64,000 nt of DNA from Collinsella sp. AF33-16 (GTDB taxonomy: Bacteria; Actinomycetota; Coriobacteriia; Coriobacteriales; Coriobacteriaceae), in contig NZ_QRQC01000008.1 in assembly GCF_003475325.1 (NCBI RefSeq), positions 1 through 64,000 of the forward strand, read 5' to 3'. The notes below the pieces were generated by a model. That model saw only the letters and a program-made list of their open reading frames with translations. It was not told where the DNA came from and did no database searches. Positions 7,245-15,346 of this stretch are shown in pieces (position 1 is the stretch's first letter; each line of letters starts with the position of its first letter). The position numbers and the translations under genes were made by a program.

Positions 7245-8021
7245 ATGGATACCAAGGCATTAAAGAAGCAGATGGGCGCCGCCATCGCCATGGTGCTGGT
7301 AGCAGCCGTAGCACTGGGCTCTGCCACGTTCGCATGGTTTGTGAGCAACAACAAGGTCGACGCAACGACCAGTAAGATTTCTGCTCAGTCGAACTCTGCG
7401 TTCATGTATATTCGTGATGAGAATGAACCGTCTAAGGATCTTCGCACGGATGATTCTTCTGTTGCGAACACGCCGCTTTATCCGGCTCATTGGGCAAATG
7501 GCGCCGACACGACTCCGTACGATACGCTGGCTAACTTCTATACGGCATTCGGTACCAGTGCGACTGATGGCTTGAAGGTCGACAATACCGTCAAGCTTGT
7601 TCCTGCTCAGGGCGCCGACGCTGCCGGCACGCCTGCCGCCGCGGTTACTGGAAAGTATGCCGTAAAGAACACCTTTTATGTTGGCTCAAAGGGCGCTGAG
7701 CTCACCAATCTTGTAGTTGATTCGGCCAAAATTACGGGTGCCACAGGCGATAATGATAAATTTGATTCTGCGCTTCGCGTGCTGGTCATGAGCGGGACGA
7801 ACTGGGTGCTTTGCAATAAGGACGGCATTGTCTCCTCTTCTGACACCACGCATAAGCTTGCCGATAAGATTGGCGAGGATGAGACAACCGTTGAAATGTA
7901 TGTCTTCTACGATGGTGACGATGCTCAGGTCTTTACGAACAATCTTGAGAATCTGAAGACGGCTTCCAAGCGCATTAACGTTGTCTTCACTGCTACCTCT
8001 ACTCAGACCGATAAGAACTAG
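7245..8021 (+). CDS. SipW-dependent surface protein (TasA/CalY-like secretion signal)
   Basis: 258 residues with a short basic start, a hydrophobic helix at about 11-27 and GSATFAWF at 25-32, the SipW-type cleavage region. The mature part is polar, rich in Asp, Thr and Ala with no Cys pairs, and contains a diverged form of the family C-terminal motif (MYVFYDGDDAQ at about 218-228). Such proteins are cleaved by ER-type signal peptidases and can form extracellular fibres, as TasA does in Bacillus; fibre formation here is inference. A longer frame opens at 6951, but ATG 7245 follows AAAGGGG and puts the signal at the N-terminus. It ends at a terminator and is followed at once by a second gene of the same family. 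Confidence 0.82.
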   Translation: MDTKALKKQMGAAIAMVLVAAVALGSATFAWFVSNNKVDATTSKISAQSNSAFMYIRDENEPSKDLRTDDSSVANTPLYPAHWANGADTTPYDTLANFYTAFGTSATDGLKVDNTVKLVPAQGADAAGTPAAAVTGKYAVKNTFYVGSKGAELTNLVVDSAKITGATGDNDKFDSALRVLVMSGTNWVLCNKDGIVSSSDTTHKLADKIGEDETTVEMYVFYDGDDAQVFTNNLENLKTASKRINVVFTATSTQTDKN

Positions 8022-8040
8022 CGGGATAAGCAGCTAAACA

Positions 8041-8073
8041 AGGCGGGGGAGAGGTGTCCCCCGCCTTTTTCTT
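8041..8073 (+). terminator. Intrinsic terminator between the two tandem surface-protein genes
   Basis: Perfect 10-bp stem AGGCGGGGGA / TCCCCCGCCT with a six-base loop, then TTTTTCTTT. The ribosome site of the next gene begins six bases later, so read-through or an internal promoter must supply that gene. Confidence 0.85.
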
Positions 8074-8091
8074 TAGAGAGGAGGATTTCCG

Positions 8092-9036
8092 TTGAGCGTT
8101 AAGCAGATGAAAAAGCAGCTTGCGATCGCAGCCTTGTCAGTCGTTATGGCAGCGGTTGCGCTTGGCTCTGCAACGTATGCCTGGTTCGTTTCAAACACAA
8201 AGGTTGACGGCACCACCAGTACCGTTAGCGCCCAGGCAAACGGCATGGTCCTCCAAATTGCGTCCGGCCCAAATGCCATTCATGACGGTAGCGATCATCA
8301 GACGACCGCCGCAAGCACTGGCCATGAGATCAGTCCGTCTTCCACGGACGATGCCCATAGCTGGTTTGTACCAAAATCATGGAATGGTACAGATGTGAGT
8401 GGTTACCAGAAGGCAACGATTTCTAAGCAGCTTGAGGGTTCCTATACGCTCAAGGGAGATACCGAGACTTATTACGCCTATACGATGGCGGAATATACGC
8501 TCTACACGATTAACCAGACTGGCGAGGCTGACGTCTATCTCGACAACAGCAGCTCGAACGGTCCCGTTGTTGTGACTGCGTCGGAAGGCGCTTCGAAAGA
8601 TTGGTTTGACAAAATCAAAGGCAGCCTTCGTGTTGGTCTGCTGATTAATGACGAGCTCAAGGTTGTTTATGCTCCGGTCCTTCCGACAGGCAAGGGAAAC
8701 GATGTTTCTGCTACCGAAGGCTGGAGTTGCGTGAATCCCGACAGCCTCTCGGTGACCATGGCGCCGTCCTATGCCCATGTGTGCGGTGGCAATATGATTG
8801 ACCAGAACAGTAAAAACTGGGGAGCAACTGGAAGCGGTGACTCCTACGTAAAGCCGACGGGCGACGCTCAGATGCTCGCTCATGTTGGTTACAGCGGGAC
8901 AAACTTCAAGGTTGTCATTTGGATGGAAGGCACTGACAGCGATTGTCAGAACATGTCCGGCCTCGATGTTGGTGAAGGAAGTCCGACCTTCGATGTAACG
9001 GTTAGCCTGGTCGGCATCGTGCCTGACTCTAAGTAG
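8092..9036 (+). CDS. SipW-dependent surface protein, second copy
   Basis: 314 residues, paralogue of the preceding gene in its first 45 residues: basic start, hydrophobic helix and GSATYAWF at 25-32, then VSNTKVDGTTST. The mature domain ends with VVIWMEGTDSDC at about 274-285, the family motif. The start is TTG: AGAGGAGG at 8077-8084 lies eight bases upstream, and no ATG fits the signal peptide better. Two signal peptidases able to process it are encoded 8-13 kb downstream. It ends at its own terminator. Likely extracellular and possibly fibre-forming. Confidence 0.82.
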   Translation: MSVKQMKKQLAIAALSVVMAAVALGSATYAWFVSNTKVDGTTSTVSAQANGMVLQIASGPNAIHDGSDHQTTAASTGHEISPSSTDDAHSWFVPKSWNGTDVSGYQKATISKQLEGSYTLKGDTETYYAYTMAEYTLYTINQTGEADVYLDNSSSNGPVVVTASEGASKDWFDKIKGSLRVGLLINDELKVVYAPVLPTGKGNDVSATEGWSCVNPDSLSVTMAPSYAHVCGGNMIDQNSKNWGATGSGDSYVKPTGDAQMLAHVGYSGTNFKVVIWMEGTDSDCQNMSGLDVGEGSPTFDVTVSLVGIVPDSK

Positions 9037-9061
9037 AGGCAAGACAACAATTAAACTGCCT

Positions 9062-9097
9062 AAAGGGGCCGCTTCGATTGAAGCGGCCCCTTTTTTT
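9062..9097 (+). terminator. Strong intrinsic terminator
   Basis: Fourteen-base-pair stem AAAGGGGCCGCTTC / GAAGCGGCCCCTTT with a four-base loop and seven T residues. Confidence 0.92.
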
Positions 9098-9180
9098 GTG
9101 GCTGTCCGCTGGAAGCACTTTGTCGCATATCGCTCGGGGTCGGCGATAATGTGAAGAACTGTTCTTCCTGGAGGTTCCTT

Positions 9181-10263
9181 ATGGACGGCATTGCTTCTAG
9201 TGTTCCGCTGATTGCTCGGCCGAGTTTCGACCGCGCTTGCAGCGTTGTGCCGTCCGAATATGTTCAGGCTTGGGAATGGTTCTTGCGCGAGGAGCAGCGT
9301 GGCGGCCTATGGGACAAACTCCCGCATCGCACCAATGCCGATAGCCCTCAATATCCCTTTCGCCTGACGATTGATTCTGAGCTCTTTCCGGTGTCGCGCG
9401 ATTCGGGCATCTTTTGGCCTGGTCGCGGGCGCGTTAATCAGCCGCGCGAAAAGACCTTCGCCCTTTCGGTGCACAATTCCAAGCGCGGCGCCTACCCCGA
9501 TGTTCCGCCGCTCTATCTTGAGGACGGCACGTGGGTGCTCAAGTACTCGTCGCAAAGTGCTTCGGTCGAAAACTGGCGCGACCAGGACTACAACCAAAAG
9601 ATGATCAACTGCATGGAGTGCGGCGTTCCCGTTGGCGTGTTCTTTGCAACGAGCGCCGGCTACAAAGTGCTGGGCCTAGCGTTCGTTGAGCGTTACGAGC
9701 CCGAGAACAGCTGGTTTGTGCTGCACGGTCCCGTCCACAAGGGCGGACCCGATGCGCGTTTCTTCCCTGATATGAGCTACATGAAGGACGCTCCGGTCGC
9801 GGCGGAGTTTTCCGGCACTCCAGCGAGCGACGATGAAAAGGTCCGGTATGCGTTGCGTCGCGAGCGAATCGGCCAGCAGCGTTTTCGCAATCAGCTTTTT
9901 GAGGCTTATACCGGTCGATGTGCCGTCTCGGGCTGCAATGTGGATGAAGCTCTCGAGGCCGCGCATATCGAGAACTACTCGGGTCCCAAGTCGCAAGTTG
10001 TCAGCAACGGTATTCTGCTGCGCCGTGACTTGCACTCGCTGTTCGATGCTCATTTGATTTCGTTTGAGCTGGTGCGTGGCGACTATCAACTTTGCGGGTC
10101 GTATCTTCTGCGGCATACGGACTATGCGGCGTTTGCAGGGTCGGTGTTGCGTGAGCCGGACGAACATCGCCTGCGTCCCAACGCTCGATTCCTCGAGGCT
10201 CATCGTGCCGAGTTTGATTTCTCGGAATCGCGGCGCCGGGCGGAAGCCGTTGCTCCGTATTAG
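9181..10263 (+). CDS. HNH endonuclease with an uncharacterised N-terminal domain
   Basis: 360 residues. The C-terminal third holds an HNH nuclease fold: CAVSGCNVDEALEAAHI with the first His at about 262, NGILLRRDLHSLFDAHLI at about 276-293, the form usual in restriction-like HNH proteins. The N-terminal 220 residues (SVHNSKRGAYPDVPPLYLED, DGTWVLKYSS, CGVPVGVF) form a separate domain I cannot name; its shape is compatible with a recognition domain of type IV restriction-like enzymes. The start at ATG 9181 follows GGAGG with six bases spacing. No methylase lies beside it, so if it restricts DNA it probably targets modified or foreign DNA. Confidence 0.82.
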   Translation: MDGIASSVPLIARPSFDRACSVVPSEYVQAWEWFLREEQRGGLWDKLPHRTNADSPQYPFRLTIDSELFPVSRDSGIFWPGRGRVNQPREKTFALSVHNSKRGAYPDVPPLYLEDGTWVLKYSSQSASVENWRDQDYNQKMINCMECGVPVGVFFATSAGYKVLGLAFVERYEPENSWFVLHGPVHKGGPDARFFPDMSYMKDAPVAAEFSGTPASDDEKVRYALRRERIGQQRFRNQLFEAYTGRCAVSGCNVDEALEAAHIENYSGPKSQVVSNGILLRRDLHSLFDAHLISFELVRGDYQLCGSYLLRHTDYAAFAGSVLREPDEHRLRPNARFLEAHRAEFDFSESRRRAEAVAPY

Positions 10264-10381
10264 CTGGGCGTGGCCCGTCGCAACCCAATCATGTCGATTG
10301 ATCGGATCGCGTCGCGCCGCAACGAGAGCCGCACGATCCTGCCATCCTCTTCTCAACAGGTAAAACAGGAAAGGGGAGACC

Positions 10382-10663
10382 ATGGGATGGCGAAGCGATA
10401 TCGCGCGCGGCGCATACGGTAACTTACCGCGCGTTTTGATGGATCGGAGCTTATTTCCGCTCATCGAGGCCAGCTGCAGCCAAATCTGTCTGCCCTGTCC
10501 TTGCTGCGGTACAGACCTTCCGTGCCTAGACATCACCTTCATCGATGCCCGCGATAAGCACGCCACCGACCCGCGGGTTCGAACGGGCCTGCGCCTCCCG
10601 GTCTATCCTCAGCAATGCCCGACCTGTGGATGCGCCATTACCTATGACGATGCGGACACCTAA
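10382..10663 (+). CDS. Small zinc-ribbon-like protein
   Basis: 93 residues with two CxxC-type pairs (CLPCPCCG at about 41-48 and CPTCGC at about 79-84), a likely zinc ribbon. No membrane segment. A strong AAAGGGGAG site stands before ATG 10382, which supports a real gene. Role unknown; it sits among nuclease-like accessory genes, transcribed in the same direction as the HNH gene about 120 bases downstream of it. Confidence 0.6.
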   Translation: MGWRSDIARGAYGNLPRVLMDRSLFPLIEASCSQICLPCPCCGTDLPCLDITFIDARDKHATDPRVRTGLRLPVYPQQCPTCGCAITYDDADT

Positions 10664-10704
10664 TTGCCTGATGGCGAGCGAGGATTTTTGGACGATCGAA
10701 AACC

Positions 10705-10768
10705 GAGCGTGGATAATCTCCCGTTTTTGGGCTGAAGGGCTGTCAAAAACGGGAGATTTTCCACGCTC
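10705..10768. repeat. Intergenic palindrome, 25-bp arms
   Basis: Arms at 10705-10729 and 10744-10768 are inverted copies with one mismatch in 25; the core of each arm is ATCTCCCGTTTTTG or its complement, around a 14-base loop. It lies between two convergent genes and may end both transcripts, but it has no long T run. One of several long palindromes in this window. Confidence 0.85.
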
Positions 10769-10793
10769 AGCCGTTTCTGCCTTATAAGATGCC

Positions 10794-11492
10794 CTACAGG
10801 TAAATCCCCTCGTACAAGGTCTTGTGGAACTGGGTGTGGTGGTCGCGTGCCCAGGTGAAGAGCGCCTGGTCAAAGTTGTCCTGGCTGGCGGGGATGCCGT
10901 AGACGCCGGCGACTTCCACGCGCACGAACTCCAGCGCGGGCAGCTTGTTGATGGCCGTGAGTGCAAACGGCGACGTGGGCTCCTCGAACAGGTAATGGCT
11001 GCCTTGCAGCGCGCCGCAGCCGGTGCAGGTGCTGGCGAGCGATACGGTCTTGGTGGTGCGCGACGTTACGGGCTTGTAGCCGCAGCGCTCGCGCAGGTAG
11101 TCGCGGATCTCGGCCGGCACGCAGCCCAGCGTGGGGACGATGGCCACGGCGTTGGCGCAGGCGGTGTCGATCACGATGTGGCCCGCGTCGTCCATGGCGG
11201 GCGCGCCGCCGGGCGCGGCCTTGCTGCCCGAGTCCTCGGCCGCCCAATACGGAATGCCAAAGGCCGCGACCGTCGTCTGCTCGTGGCACTTCCAACATTC
11301 GCGCTTGCCCAGCACCAGGTAGATGTAGGGCGCGCTGGGGTCGGAGCGATCAACGCCGGGCAGCCACGCGGCAAAGGGCTCGGGGTTGATGCCGTCGGGC
11401 ACGTACCAGATCTTCTTGACCCGGTCCCACTTGGCGCCCAGGGCCTTGGCCTGGTCTTTGTGCGAAAAGGGAACATCGAGCTCGGTGCGCAT
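10794..11492 (-). CDS. DUF5710-type protein with Cys-rich C-terminal domain
   Basis: 232 residues. It opens with RTELDVPFSHKDQAKALGAKWD and KIWYVPDG, the DUF5710 signature found at the ends of plasmid/phage primase-like and DNA-processing proteins. The rest carries CWKC at about 81-84 and CTGCG further on, likely metal sites. The frame extends upstream to 11717, but ATG at 11492 has AAGGAG at the right distance. The presence of a mobile-element-type domain in a chromosomal accessory stretch suggests transfer. Function unknown. Confidence 0.7.
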   Translation of the reverse strand: MRTELDVPFSHKDQAKALGAKWDRVKKIWYVPDGINPEPFAAWLPGVDRSDPSAPYIYLVLGKRECWKCHEQTTVAAFGIPYWAAEDSGSKAAPGGAPAMDDAGHIVIDTACANAVAIVPTLGCVPAEIRDYLRERCGYKPVTSRTTKTVSLASTCTGCGALQGSHYLFEEPTSPFALTAINKLPALEFVRVEVAGVYGIPASQDNFDQALFTWARDHHTQFHKTLYEGIYL

Positions 11493-11639
11493 GGCGGCTC
11501 CTTTGTGCGACTTGCGGTGCATGTGCTCCAAGGATACCCCAGCGCTGGGTGTGTGGTCGCTAAACGAGCATTTCGACCGTCCGAGAAGTCGCGGAGCATT
11601 TTGGCGAGGTCGTGCCGTCAAGTAAATGGGCAAGCAAAT

Positions 11640-11687
11640 GGTCAGCTTTTGGTCAGTTGAGCGGCAACCTTGCCAAAAGCTTGACGG
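11640..11687 (+). repeat. Intergenic motif shared with the Tad promoter region
   Basis: The gap 11493-11809 has no gene. It contains the 17-mer GGTCAGCTTTTGGTCAG (11640-11656) and AACCTTGCCA..AGCTTGACGG (11666-11687). Both elements recur, in the opposite order, at 44236-44278 before the Tad operon. The TTGCCA and TTGACG hexamers could be promoter -35 boxes; a shared regulator site is possible. Confidence 0.55.
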
Positions 11688-11809
11688 ATTTGCAGCTAGA
11701 CGTCGACGAATGAACACTTTGGACGCGCTGCGGCAAAAAACCGCCGGTCGTTTGCCGAAAACTTACCAGGACCGCCGGCGGCCGCCGACGCGCGTGTTAT
11801 CTTCGCGCC

Positions 11810-12913
11810 ATGAGCTACTTTATCGTTTCACATAACGCTGCGTTGGCGCTTTTGGCGCACATTCCGAACCCTCGATTTGGGGATTCGGAACCAGAGGTCG
11901 TGTCGATTGCGGGCGCCTGCGCGCTCTTGGACCAAGAGGCGCAGGAGTTTATCGATCGCTATGATTTAGGGGTCGAAACGCTGGATTTGCTGGTGCCGTC
12001 GCGCGCCGACCGTCGGCGGAGCAAACATGTTAAGACGCATCTCTGCACCAACGAGCTCCCGGCGGGTTCGTTTATCTCGCTGGGCCACTGGATGGGCGGC
12101 CTGGATGCGTACGTGTGCGCTCCCGAGCTGGCGTTTGTGCAGGCTGCGCACGACGGCTCTGCAGCCGAGGCCATCTATGCCGGCTATGCCATGACATCGG
12201 ACTATCGGCTGGACAACCTTGCTCCCGGCGGGGTGACAAGCAGGGATGGGGGCATGCGCGATGGCAGGCTCACGACGAAGGAGCTCATTGCGGCGTATAT
12301 CGAGGCGTCCCCAAAGGTAAGGGGTCTCGCGAAGGCAAAGGCGCTGCTTGCGTATGTGATCGAGGGATCGCGCTCTCCGAGGGAGTCGGGGCTGTGCATG
12401 TTTATGTCGCTGCCTGCGCGCTACGGCGGGTATGCATTGGGCAAGGCCGAGCTCAACAAGAAGGCTTTCATTCGCGATGGACTCAACGATGGGCGCGAGC
12501 GCAAACTGCGCGTGTTGGAGCGCACGCCCGACATTACGCTTACGGCTAAAGTCGAGGTGGGCAGGGATAAAGTAAAGGCCGGGCTGCTGCCAGAGGTGCT
12601 GACCGCGATGGTCGACTACGACAGCGATGCCATTCATGACGGCCGCGAGAAGATCCACAAGGATGTCGAGCGCCGCAACGAGTTGGAACTGCTTGAGGGA
12701 GTAGCGTATTTTACGGTGACAACCGACCAAGCAATTGACTACGACAAGCTCGTTCGGCTGTGCGAACGCATCCGACGGAAGCTGCATCGGAATAAGCGCC
12801 CCATCTTTAACAAGGCGATGAGTGCAGAGCAGCGATATTTTGCCCATGCGCGTGCCGAAACGAAGCGATTTTGGCTCTGGCAAGCCGTTATCGATGCGCA
12901 TCAGTATTGGTAG
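11810..12913 (+). CDS. AbiEi/DUF559-like protein with restriction-endonuclease-type C-terminus
   Basis: 367 residues. The middle matches the layout of actinobacterial AbiEi-like/DUF559 proteins: GSFISLGHWMGGLDAYVCAPELAFVQAA followed by a helical part, and a C-terminal stretch VDYDSDAIHDGREKIHKDVE with R.NELELLEGVAYFTVT that resembles the Vsr/DUF559 nuclease-like fold. The usual catalytic E-x-D-G is altered to YDSDAIHD, so activity is doubtful. In other bacteria this family acts in abortive-infection or toxin-antitoxin loci; no partner is obvious here. The ribosome site is weak. Followed directly by a long palindrome. Confidence 0.6.
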   Translation: MSYFIVSHNAALALLAHIPNPRFGDSEPEVVSIAGACALLDQEAQEFIDRYDLGVETLDLLVPSRADRRRSKHVKTHLCTNELPAGSFISLGHWMGGLDAYVCAPELAFVQAAHDGSAAEAIYAGYAMTSDYRLDNLAPGGVTSRDGGMRDGRLTTKELIAAYIEASPKVRGLAKAKALLAYVIEGSRSPRESGLCMFMSLPARYGGYALGKAELNKKAFIRDGLNDGRERKLRVLERTPDITLTAKVEVGRDKVKAGLLPEVLTAMVDYDSDAIHDGREKIHKDVERRNELELLEGVAYFTVTTDQAIDYDKLVRLCERIRRKLHRNKRPIFNKAMSAEQRYFAHARAETKRFWLWQAVIDAHQYW

Positions 12914-12953
12914 GGGCGGTAACAGGGGGTTAGAATTAGCGGCCATATATCCA

Positions 12954-13130
12954 GGTTTAATACTTTTCCCGAGAAGTGAACGAGTCAGAATGGACCCCCG
13001 AAACATCGACACTTTTAGGGGCTTGTTTCCTGCGGTTTTGCTGCTGGAATCCTGCGGTTTTAACGTCAAAAAGTGTGGATGCTCCGGGGGTCCAAATAAG
13101 CTCGTTCACTTCTGGGAAAAGTATTAAACC
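12954..13130. repeat. 177-bp long palindromic element (MITE-like)
   Basis: The ends are perfect 17-bp inverted repeats (GGTTTAATACTTTTCCC and its complement). The match continues inward through AGAAGTGAACGAG (one bulge) and imperfectly through GGACCCCCG and CACTTTT to about 65 bases per arm. The centre holds a direct repeat CCTGCGGTTTT at 13029-13039 and 13051-13061. No open frame. The shape fits a non-autonomous mobile element or a large RNA hairpin. Confidence 0.85.
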
Positions 13131-13248
13131 TCACTTTATAGGGGGTTATTTATATATGGCTGCGAGACCCAACCGCGCCTGATCGGGGCAATCACCGGGG
13201 CTGTTTGGGCGGTTTGGCTGCAGCGGCGTCCTTTTGTCTTGGCGGCGT

Positions 13249-13284
13249 AAAACAAAACAGCTCAGAGGCGAAGCCTCTGAGCTG
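13249..13284 (-). terminator. Intrinsic terminator after tRNA-Val
   Basis: Twelve-bp stem CAGCTCAGAGGC / GCCTCTGAGCTG with a three-base loop; read on the minus strand it is followed by TTTTGTTTT. It lies nine bases after the tRNA. Confidence 0.85.
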
Positions 13285-13292
13285 CGAACATT

Positions 13293-13367
13293 TGGTGGGC
13301 GTTAGAAGATTTGAACTTCTGACCTCTTCCGTGTCAGGGAAGCGCTCTCCCCCTGAGCTAAACGCCC
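13293..13367 (-). tRNA. tRNA-Val (GAC)
   Basis: Cloverleaf on the minus strand: acceptor GGGCGTT / AACGCCC fully paired, D-arm GCTC...GAGC, anticodon stem CTTCC / GGAAG with loop CTGACAC (anticodon GAC), T-arm AGAAG TTCAAAT CTTCT. The CCA end is encoded. Confidence 0.95.
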
Positions 13368-13598
13368 GATCAAGGGTGCGCGAGTGCGCAGGGAATAATA
13401 TAACGGAGCTCCCGCCCACTGGCAAGAACTATTTTTTAAAAAGTGGCAACTTGCGACCCTATCGGCCCCCGATCCGGTGCGAGCAGTACGCGAAAAGTCG
13501 CGTTTGTACCCCCGATGAACTGCACATTCGCGTAAAATATTCCCATTATGGGCAAATGGTGTCCAGGTAGTTTACGATGCGGCATCTGGGGGAGGGGC

Positions 13599-14483
13599 AT
13601 GTCGGACGCGCGCTCACTGCGAAAACAGTTCAATCGCATGCTCGCCACGTTGCTGGTGGCCCTTGCTGCTGCCGGAGCCGTAACATATGCCTGGTACATC
13701 TACAACGCCAACCGCCACATCACCGATGTCAAGATGGCCGCGGGCACGGGCGTGACCTTCCTTATCTCCAACGAGTACGACGGCGAATACAAAACCAACG
13801 CCGGCCTGAGCTTTACAGGCCTGCTCGATCCCGTCTCGACCGACAACGTGCTCAACGGCTTCCAAAAGGTAACGGGTTTTACTGGTGGAACCACCCAGGA
13901 CTCGCTGTTTGCCAGCATGTTTGGCGCGGCAGAGCATTCCGACTACTACAAGACCTCCCTGTACCTGGCCACCAACTTTGCCGCGACCGACGTGTACCTG
14001 TCGGGCATTGACTTTACCGAGCAGGACCCGGCAAACCCCATCTCTACCGCTCTGCGGGTGGGCCTGGTTACCTATGCGCCGGGGCAGGGCGATACCGTTA
14101 CGGGCCAGTACGTCTTTGAGGTCTCGGGCGAGCGCAATCCCCAGGCGCGCTACAACACGCTCGACGGCAAGGATGCCGGCGAGAACGAGCAGAATCACCT
14201 GGTGCTCGACAGCACCCGCTCCGATGGAACAACGGTTCATTTTGACCAGCTGACCAGCGCAAACTTCTGCGACTACAATGAAGACACCGGCATTGTGGGC
14301 CTCAAGGAGGCCACGACCAAGATCTGCAGCCTGCCCGCCGCTGCCAAGGGCGCCGACCGAAGCACGCCCGTGCGCGTGGACGTGTACGTGTGGCTGGAAG
14401 GCTGCGACCCCGACTGTACCAACAATCTGGCCGCCACCAGCCTGCAATCGCTGGCGCTGCGCTTTGCCGGCAAGCGTTCGTAA
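13599..14483 (+). CDS. SipW-dependent surface protein 1 of the AAA+/peptidase cluster
   Basis: 294 residues. Basic N-terminus, hydrophobic helix about 14-29, then GAVTYAWY at 26-33, a SipW-type signal. The mature domain is polar and ends in VYVWLEGCDPDC at about 261-272 followed by a hydrophobic strand, the motif shared by seven proteins here. The frame is open from 13548, but ATG 13599 follows GGGGGAGGGG and places the signal at the N-terminus. First gene of an eight-gene co-directional run to 22767; gaps to the next genes are 2-100 bases. Confidence 0.82.
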   Translation: MSDARSLRKQFNRMLATLLVALAAAGAVTYAWYIYNANRHITDVKMAAGTGVTFLISNEYDGEYKTNAGLSFTGLLDPVSTDNVLNGFQKVTGFTGGTTQDSLFASMFGAAEHSDYYKTSLYLATNFAATDVYLSGIDFTEQDPANPISTALRVGLVTYAPGQGDTVTGQYVFEVSGERNPQARYNTLDGKDAGENEQNHLVLDSTRSDGTTVHFDQLTSANFCDYNEDTGIVGLKEATTKICSLPAAAKGADRSTPVRVDVYVWLEGCDPDCTNNLAATSLQSLALRFAGKRS

Positions 14484-14494
14484 GGGGGCTGGAC

Positions 14495-15331
14495 ATGAGT
14501 GCTTCGAACATCAAAGACATCCTAAACTCGCGTCGTCGCATGGTTGCCGCGGCTGCATGGATGTTGGTGTTGGTAGCCGCCCTGAGCGCTGCCACCTACG
14601 CGTGGTTTAGCAATTCGCGCTACACCAACGTGACGCCCGTGGCGCACACGGTAAGCGACGAGGGCTCCGACCTGCAGATTGGCCTTTCGGCCAACGGGCC
14701 CTGGGACACAACGGCAACGCTTGCCGCCGCCGACAAGACGCTCTATCCCATCTCGACGGCAGACCTTTCCCGCTTTTGGCGCGGCACGTTCCAAAACGCC
14801 TCCGGCATCACGACCGACTACGCCGACTGCACCGCGCGGCTGGACGACTACGCCCTTTCGGGCACGCTGTACCTTAAGGGGCACGATAGTGCTCTCAACG
14901 TGTACCTGTATCAGGGCCAGATGAGCGTGACGAACGACCCCCAGCTGCTGGCCGCGCTGCGTCTGGGCCTGGTCATTACAACTCAGTCGGGCACGCAAAC
15001 GCATATCTTTACCTGCGACGATCTGGGCGACACCTCGGGCGCCACCAGTAGGCGTACCACCGCGCAAGACGGCGTGGTCGTGGCGCCCGGTGCCTCGGGC
15101 TGGACCTACACCGCCGACCCCGCGCGTGCCATAAGCGCCTACAGCATGGACGGCACCGGCGACACGCCCACGGCGCGTGCAGGCGCCACACCCATCTGCA
15201 CGCTGGCCGCCAATGAGGTGGCAAGCGTTCGCTACGTTGTGTACATGGAAGGCTGCGACGCCAATTGCATCGACGAGGCTCAGGCCCGCGATGTGGTGCT
15301 GCAGCTTGCCTTTGCCGCGGCCAAGGCATAA
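14495..15331 (+). CDS. SipW-dependent surface protein 2 of the cluster
   Basis: 278 residues. Signal: basic RRR at 13-15, hydrophobic helix 17-35, SAATYAWF at 31-38. The outside part is Thr/Asp/Ala-rich, ending in YVVYMEGCDANC at about 247-258 and a final hydrophobic strand. The two Cys near this motif also occur in protein 1. An upstream frame from 14390 exists, but ATG 14495 lies behind AAGGGGG eleven bases after the previous stop. Probably a fibre or surface subunit. Confidence 0.82.
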   Translation: MSASNIKDILNSRRRMVAAAAWMLVLVAALSAATYAWFSNSRYTNVTPVAHTVSDEGSDLQIGLSANGPWDTTATLAAADKTLYPISTADLSRFWRGTFQNASGITTDYADCTARLDDYALSGTLYLKGHDSALNVYLYQGQMSVTNDPQLLAALRLGLVITTQSGTQTHIFTCDDLGDTSGATSRRTTAQDGVVVAPGASGWTYTADPARAISAYSMDGTGDTPTARAGATPICTLAANEVASVRYVVYMEGCDANCIDEAQARDVVLQLAFAAAKA

Positions 15332-15346
15332 GGGGGGCGAAGCGAC

